DNA of 38,873 nt from Saprospiraceae bacterium (GTDB lineage: Bacteria; Bacteroidota; Bacteroidia; Chitinophagales; Saprospiraceae). Under the pieces are notes generated by a model that saw nothing but the letters and a program-made list of their open reading frames with translations, did not search any database and was not told the DNA's origin. The translations under genes and the position numbers were made by a program. Positions 34,281 to 38,873 of the stretch are shown one piece after another (position 1 is the stretch's first letter; each line of letters begins with the position of its first letter). The stretch lies in assembly GCA_021298335.1 (NCBI GenBank), contig JAJTEZ010000007.1, forward strand, positions 1-38,873. Reading direction: 5' to 3'.

Positions 34281-35246
34281 TTATGATGACTGAATCTTCG
34301 GCAGCATGATAGTAAACACCGTTCCTTCGGGTTGGTTCGGATATACCTTGATTGTCCCCTTATGAGCATGAACTATTTTTTGAACAATAAACAAGCCAAG
34401 TCCTGTTCCCTTGGTCTTTCTGGTTTCTTCGTTGCCCACACGGTAAAATTGATCAAAAATACGCTCCCTTTCCTTTTCAGGAATACCGATACCTGCATCA
34501 GTAATACTCATCCTCACATCACTTTGATGTTCCTCTAACCTAAGGTCAATTTGTGGTTTTTTACCAGAATATTTGATGGCATTTTCTAGCAGATTGCTGC
34601 ACATCGACTGGAAAGCCATTTTGTCAGTCTGGCATTTTACGCCTGAAGACGGACAATCTACTTGAATGCTGGCCTCTGGATACTGTTGTCTGAAATGATC
34701 CACCTGGGTCTGGATTAAAGGACAAAGGTCAATGGTCTCAAAAAAGTATTGATAGCCAGCATTTATTCTGGAAGCAATCAGAATGTTGTCAACAAGATTG
34801 CCAAGTCGATCACTTTCGTATAAAATGCCTGATTTTAGTTCGCCGGCCTTTTCCTCACTCAACTTTCGTTTCATCAGCGTTTCCGTCAGCAAACGGATAG
34901 AGGCAATCGGAGTTTTTAATTCATGGGTGATGGAAAGCAAAAAGTTTTTCTCTTTTTGAGATTGTATGACTTCTCGAGTATGAGCACGCTGGATAAACCA
35001 CATGCCTGCAATGAGTGACAGTCCGAATACCAGTCCTTCACCCCAGATCATCAGCCTGTTGCTTTCAAAATCTTTTTGAACTTCTCCCAGCTGTAACTTT
35101 AGGGTATCTTTGGGTGATAAAACCTGCATTTGGATCAGCTCTTTGTTTTTTTCAAAGATGAGCTTGTTGTTTCTGGAAAGGAGGATCGTCCACCATACCA
35201 GTGCCATCAACATGTACACCATGACTCCGTAGGAAAGAAACTTCAT
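34281..35246 (-). CDS. Two-helix sensor histidine kinase (EnvZ/PhoR-like)
   Basis: From ATG 35246 the protein is 321 aa, with two membrane helices (about 5-24 and 66-85) bracketing a short periplasmic loop of about 40 residues. A HisKA domain with His108 in SITHELKTPIAS follows, then an HATPase domain with N-box SNLLENAIKYSG, DAGIGIPEKERERIFDQFYR and KGTGLGLFIVQKIV. The longer in-frame start at 35357 adds a highly basic leader without family resemblance and is less likely. It forms a two-component system with the downstream OmpR-type regulator. Confidence 0.9.
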   Translation of the reverse strand: MKFLSYGVMVYMLMALVWWTILLSRNNKLIFEKNKELIQMQVLSPKDTLKLQLGEVQKDFESNRLMIWGEGLVFGLSLIAGMWFIQRAHTREVIQSQKEKNFLLSITHELKTPIASIRLLTETLMKRKLSEEKAGELKSGILYESDRLGNLVDNILIASRINAGYQYFFETIDLCPLIQTQVDHFRQQYPEASIQVDCPSSGVKCQTDKMAFQSMCSNLLENAIKYSGKKPQIDLRLEEHQSDVRMSITDAGIGIPEKERERIFDQFYRVGNEETRKTKGTGLGLFIVQKIVHAHKGTIKVYPNQPEGTVFTIMLPKIQSS

Positions 35247-35496
35247 TGACTTTTTTTTAACACACTTCGTTTTGCGCGATACGTATATTCTAAACTGAAT
35301 TCTGGAAAGAAAGATTTCCAAATGGTTTGGTTCATTCTTCCAGCTTTTAATTCGCACTGCAATTTACCGGAAAAGGATTTTTTTTCGGTTAGAACAGGAA
35401 CGAAAGTCCTAAATTATGCATAAATCACATTTTTTTTAGAAAATATCCGAAATTGGCACAGTTATTTCAACCTTATTCAGGATTAGTCTCTCTGAA

Positions 35497-36414
35497 ATGC
35501 ACTTACATGATTCAATAAGTCGGTTGTATGGAATGTTGATGAAGCACGGCATGGTGTCTATACACCAGCTAGGTTTATTTTCATTGCAAAAAACTTCGGC
35601 TGAATTTATTGAAAGTGGCACAAGGTTGACTCCTCCGACTACACGCCTGGTCTATACTGCTGCGGAAAATGTAGCATACTCATTGTGTACGTTGCTAATG
35701 GAAGAAGGGGAAGCACCGGATGCTGCAAGCAGCGCAGAGAACACACTTTCTCAATGGTTCGTGTTGCTGAGGGAGAGGGGAGAGGAGGCTCTGCTACCAG
35801 GCTTTGGGAGGTTTACAACAGAGGAGTTTGTTCCTCTGTCATCTGAATGGTTTAATGCGTACCATGGTATGCAAATTGTTGAGGTTCCAAAGGTGTCTTT
35901 ACAAACTGCTGAGGCTAAACTTGTTGCTCCAGAACCTGATCCCAGTCAATTTGTAGCAAAGCCATTTTGGAAATCTTCTTTTTTTTGGATTTCTGCAGTA
36001 ATTATTTTGTTTTTGGTGGTGTTAGCTGTCTTTTTGATGCCTCATGCTCCTTCTGACTCCTCAATGCCTGAGCCCGTGCGTAAGACCCGGATCATTGACA
36101 CGCGAGATAGCCTGACAGGGGATGCAGCGGCAGGTAAAACGGATTCGTATGGGCAAAGTCTTTCTGCAAATCAATCCTCGACCGATGCCAGTTCACTTCA
36201 GTGCACTATCATAGTAGGAGCCTTTAAACAAGGTGATAATGCGGAAAAAATGAAACAAAAAATCTTGAAGGAGGGCTATCCGATCTTTGAAGAAAAACAC
36301 AATGGCCTGACACGGGTAGGTGTGATACTTGAATGTGATCAACAAGAGCCCGAAATTGCTAAGGCGGCTGCAAGAAAATTCAATCAGGAGGCATGGCTTT
36401 TACGTCATGAATGA
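35497..36414 (+). CDS. HU-like (CCDC81-type) and SPOR domain membrane protein
   Basis: This 305-aa protein has two short beta-rich HU-like halves (about 15-60, MVSIHQLGLFSLQKTSAEFI; and about 99-132, LLPGFGRFTTEEFVPLSSEW). One membrane helix lies at about 161-181 (WISAVIILFLVVLAVFL), then a Ser/Thr/Asp-rich linker and a C-terminal SPOR domain (about 234-305, LQCTIIVGAFKQGDNAEKM). SPOR domains bind denuded peptidoglycan strands at division sites, so the C-terminus should be periplasmic and the HU-like part cytoplasmic. This architecture is found in Bacteroidota and hints at a link between chromosome or cytoplasmic partner and septal wall; the partner is unknown. The 250 bp upstream hold no clear TAnnTTTG box. 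Confidence 0.82.
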   Translation: MHLHDSISRLYGMLMKHGMVSIHQLGLFSLQKTSAEFIESGTRLTPPTTRLVYTAAENVAYSLCTLLMEEGEAPDAASSAENTLSQWFVLLRERGEEALLPGFGRFTTEEFVPLSSEWFNAYHGMQIVEVPKVSLQTAEAKLVAPEPDPSQFVAKPFWKSSFFWISAVIILFLVVLAVFLMPHAPSDSSMPEPVRKTRIIDTRDSLTGDAAAGKTDSYGQSLSANQSSTDASSLQCTIIVGAFKQGDNAEKMKQKILKEGYPIFEEKHNGLTRVGVILECDQQEPEIAKAAARKFNQEAWLLRHE

Positions 36415-36492
36415 TGTTGCGCATTTCAGGTTCGCAGTTACTTCTGGGATTAGAATCACTTGACACGTTCCCAAAGTAAAGTAGTATAAAAA

Positions 36493-36522
36493 AGAAAGCC
36501 GGACACAAAGGTCCGGCTTTCT
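36493..36522. terminator. Bidirectional terminator between SPOR gene and TonB receptor gene
   Basis: A 12-bp perfect stem, AGAAAGCCGGAC (36493-36504) with GTCCGGCTTTCT (36511-36522), closes a 6-nt loop. The A-rich left side and T-containing right side place it between two convergent genes, after the stop at 36414 and before the end of the receptor gene at 36543. It resembles the other GCCGG hairpin at 25078-25107. Confidence 0.8.
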
Positions 36523-36542
36523 CATTCATTTGGTAAAGGTAC

Positions 36543-38873
36543 TTAATTGAAAGTATATCTGATACCAAGCTGTGCCTGCCAAACGTTATCTACTGTGATT
36601 GACTTTCTGAATGAGTCTTTCAACAATACTGTCTGGCCGTCTACAACCTGCGTTGTAAATCTGTATGAAGGTACACCATTGGCATCCACTGCAGCAACTG
36701 CGAGTGGTGTTGCAATTCCAAATGCACCAGTTGTAGATACATTACCTACACCCCAGCTATTGTTCAGCAGGTTGCCGAAGTTAAGCATGTCCAATCTGAT
36801 CTGGAGGTTGTTTTTCTTGCCACCAACTTTCAGATAGATATCCTGTGCAATGGTTAGGTCAAATCGAGTCAACCATGGCAAAGCGTCGCCATTTCTGTCC
36901 ACAATTTGTCCTCTCTTGCTGCTCAGGTAAGGGTTGTTGTCTACAAATATGTCAAGAGCTGCCTGCTGCTCAGCAGGTGTGAAAGTTTTTGCTGTTGCAC
37001 CTGAACCTACAGTCAGTGGCGCAAAAACCAGGTCAGCTCCTTTGTTAGGAATAAAAATCAGGTCATTGTTTTGACCATCACCATTCATATCATTGCCATA
37101 TGCATAGCTGATAGGAGCTCCGGAACTGGATATCATACCCAGTGAGATGGAAGTTCCGCCACCGAAGTCACTTCCGTAATCCAATTTATAATTGAGAAAA
37201 CCAACAACTCTGTGCTGTAAGAACTGATCGCTGATTGATTCCTGCAAGTAATTCTGTCCCAAGGATGTGACAATATTTGCCTGAACTGTACTACCGACTG
37301 ACTGGATGTCACGGGCATCTCCATAGGTGTAGCCGATAAATCCACCTACGCCATTTTCAGCAGATTTTTCCAGTTTTCCAGTAAATGTGTATGAGTATCC
37401 CTTGTCAGTGTTTCTCAGTACAAACACGTTTGTTGTGGCTGCATTGATCAAACGGCTGCTTGGGAATCTGTCTCTGGTGTCAGGTCCTGAGAACTTTCTG
37501 TCTGGTGCCTTCAGGTTGGCATCAATATAGCGCAATGCCTGTAATGTCTTGTTGTAAATACCTTCCACTGTCAGGTTTAATCCATAAGGGAGTTTTTTGT
37601 CAAACGCAAGACTTGTCTTCCAGACTGAAGGATACTTCAGGTCTTCTGAAGATGCATTGATGACATAAGGAGGCAATTTTGTAATATCAGTTGTAGTAGG
37701 TATAAACTTGCTAGGATCTGTTGTAAACGGATAAGCCTTCGTATTATCAGCTCTAATCACGGCGGTGTTAACACCATTGTTTCCTAACTGATTAGACACA
37801 AGAACCTGTGGGATTCTTGAAACAAAGATTCCCGTTCCTCCACGGACCTGGAAGCTTCTGTCTTCACTGAGGTCATAATTGAATCCGAGTCTTGGAGACA
37901 GTAATACAGCTGCCTTAGGGAAGGCACCAGTATTTACTTTCAGATCATTTCCGTTTTCATCCTTGTAGGTCAGAGCGGCAACAACTGGGTTGTAAAAGTC
38001 TTCAGCTGTTGAATTGTCATACGCGATATAATCAGCTCTAACACCTAAGGTCAATTTCAGTTTGTCGTTTACAGTAAATTCATCCTGAGCATATCCTGAC
38101 CATGTTGAGGTCTTCAACACCTGGAGAGGCTCGGCACCATCCGGCAACAGAGAGTATCTGAGGTTATAGCGTGCGAGTTCGACAGGTGAAGTTGCATTGG
38201 TTGGGTCATTGATAAACTGAAGTGCAGCGGTTTTGAAGTCTGCGATAGACTTATACACATATACACCCTGTGAAGAAGGGAAAAATACGTTGTTTGATTT
38301 GAAATATTCAAACGAAGCTCCGAATGTCATTTGGTGTTTGCCCGTGAAGTAAGACAAGTTATTTGTGACGTTCAGTGTTGAATAGTTCAGCTTGTTATTA
38401 GGCGTAAATGGATCAAATCCAATTGAAGTATAGGTACTTCCATCTTTCAGAATGTCAATCGTTGGGAATAAGTCTGTCTTGTATTTTCTATCTTCAATCT
38501 GCCTGTTATAACCCACAATCAAATTGTTAGACAGATTAGACTTCAGGATAGAGTTGAGTTCGAGTGCGATGGAACGAGTATTATCCTGGATGATGTATCC
38601 TGTATTTTCCGGAGAAATTGCCAGGGATCTGTTCGTTCTGTTTCCGTTTCCGGCAGTATTGGAGCTATTACTATCAGAAATTCTCTGACCTGACTCAGAA
38701 TTATGGTGAGAGTATCGAAGAGCCAGCTTATGTTTTTCATTGATGTTGTAATCCAGACGGACCAGGCCTTTATTGCTGATTACATTGTTGTTAAAGCCAT
38801 CAAATGCACCTAAGTCTCTGTTAAAGTTGGTCTTCATGAAATTGGATAAATCCAACATATCCTCCTCCGTTAC
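36543..38873 (-). CDS. TonB-dependent receptor (Oar/SusC-like large barrel), N-terminus outside window
   Basis: The minus-strand frame is open from the window edge to TAA 36543, giving at least 776 residues, and ends in LGIRYTFN, the C-terminal aromatic signal of outer-membrane barrels. Segments such as [83 protein letters not shown] (split here at [11 protein letters not shown] and [13 protein letters not shown]) and [19 protein letters not shown] are typical of large Oar-like receptors with barrel strands alternating with long loops. The plug and signal peptide lie upstream, outside. The ligand is unknown. Amino-acid composition (Asn, Thr, Gly, Tyr) fits an extracellular-loop-rich barrel. 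Confidence 0.88.
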   Translation of the reverse strand, partial: VTEEDMLDLSNFMKTNFNRDLGAFDGFNNNVISNKGLVRLDYNINEKHKLALRYSHHNSESGQRISDSNSSNTAGNGNRTNRSLAISPENTGYIIQDNTRSIALELNSILKSNLSNNLIVGYNRQIEDRKYKTDLFPTIDILKDGSTYTSIGFDPFTPNNKLNYSTLNVTNNLSYFTGKHQMTFGASFEYFKSNNVFFPSSQGVYVYKSIADFKTAALQFINDPTNATSPVELARYNLRYSLLPDGAEPLQVLKTSTWSGYAQDEFTVNDKLKLTLGVRADYIAYDNSTAEDFYNPVVAALTYKDENGNDLKVNTGAFPKAAVLLSPRLGFNYDLSEDRSFQVRGGTGIFVSRIPQVLVSNQLGNNGVNTAVIRADNTKAYPFTTDPSKFIPTTTDITKLPPYVINASSEDLKYPSVWKTSLAFDKKLPYGLNLTVEGIYNKTLQALRYIDANLKAPDRKFSGPDTRDRFPSSRLINAATTNVFVLRNTDKGYSYTFTGKLEKSAENGVGGFIGYTYGDARDIQSVGSTVQANIVTSLGQNYLQESISDQFLQHRVVGFLNYKLDYGSDFGGGTSISLGMISSSGAPISYAYGNDMNGDGQNNDLIFIPNKGADLVFAPLTVGSGATAKTFTPAEQQAALDIFVDNNPYLSSKRGQIVDRNGDALPWLTRFDLTIAQDIYLKVGGKKNNLQIRLDMLNFGNLLNNSWGVGNVSTTGAFGIATPLAVAAVDANGVPSYRFTTQVVDGQTVLLKDSFRKSITVDNVWQAQLGIRYTFN

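Noticed and set aside
35247-35496. Possible gene or RNA in the 250-bp divergent region before the SPOR gene
   Set aside because: The region is AT-rich with poly-T stretches, has no open frame of note, no TAnnTTTG box and no stable hairpin; it probably holds unrecognised promoters.
1-38873. CRISPR array, tRNA, rRNA, insertion sequence, phage or toxin-antitoxin genes
   Set aside because: I looked for regular repeats, tRNA T-loop signatures, transposase, integrase and small paired ORFs on both strands and found none that hold up.

Overview
This window looks like a piece of a Bacteroidota chromosome, probably a free-living or environmental member; class cannot be fixed from sequence alone. The evidence is: (i) promoters of the Bacteroidota type TAnnTTTG, twelve of which can be read in front of genes; (ii) start sites without Shine-Dalgarno sequences; (iii) the block bamD - omega subunit (Rpb6-like) - coaBC - DUF4835, which is characteristic of the phylum; (iv) TonB-dependent receptors with carboxypeptidase-regulatory N-termini, an HU-like/SPOR fusion and a LytS/LytTR pair. 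Most of the window is housekeeping and cell-envelope DNA. I see no phage, transposon, CRISPR array, tRNA or rRNA.

Layout. 1-1795 (-): TonB-dependent receptor, cut by the window edge, with a 7-1-7 dyad on its promoter. 1947-5165 (+): TolC-type channel, HlyD-type adaptor and a DUF2064 protein. 5248-7486: thiolase and threonine aldolase, convergent. 7557-9384: coiled-coil membrane protein and a PolB-type exonuclease, divergent. 9555-13236 (+): elongation factor 4 (broken), secreted glutaredoxin-like protein, NhaD antiporter. 13446-15364 (-): LytTR regulator and LytS-type kinase. 15600-17124 (+): RluA-type pseudouridine synthase, SRP RNA, transaldolase (in-frame stop). 17141-21953 (-): glycosyltransferase, hddA, gmhA, hddC (GDP-heptose synthesis) and L-serine dehydratase (broken). 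22062-22439 (+): small secreted protein. 22458-25591 (-): 175-aa membrane protein, urocanase (frameshifted), Cys-rich secreted protein. 25774-32021 and on to 33465 (+): bamD, rpoZ, coaBC, DUF4835, purN, a CBM48-type protein with a Lys/Ala tail, a lipoprotein amidohydrolase and a YfcC-type carrier. 33471-35246 (-): OmpR-type regulator and sensor kinase. 35497-36414 (+): HU-like/SPOR protein. 36543-38873 (-): second TonB-dependent receptor, cut by the edge.

The most striking pattern is that six genes between 3.2 and 25 kb are damaged while the sequences on both sides of each lesion remain well conserved: the TolC channel, DUF2064, lepA and serine dehydratase each seem to lack an internal block of roughly 20-70 codons with a frame change, transaldolase has one in-frame TGA, and urocanase has a one-base slip in a homopolymer. 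Conservation of the downstream remnants, including an intact ATGA overlap behind the urocanase, points to very recent damage or to sequence/assembly error, and only read-level data can separate these.

The second theme is transcription. Nine of the twelve readable promoters share an extended -7 box TAnnTTTGCA. At lepA and bamD it lies so close to the ATG that nearly leaderless mRNAs are predicted. I did not find a convincing new defence or mobile system here.
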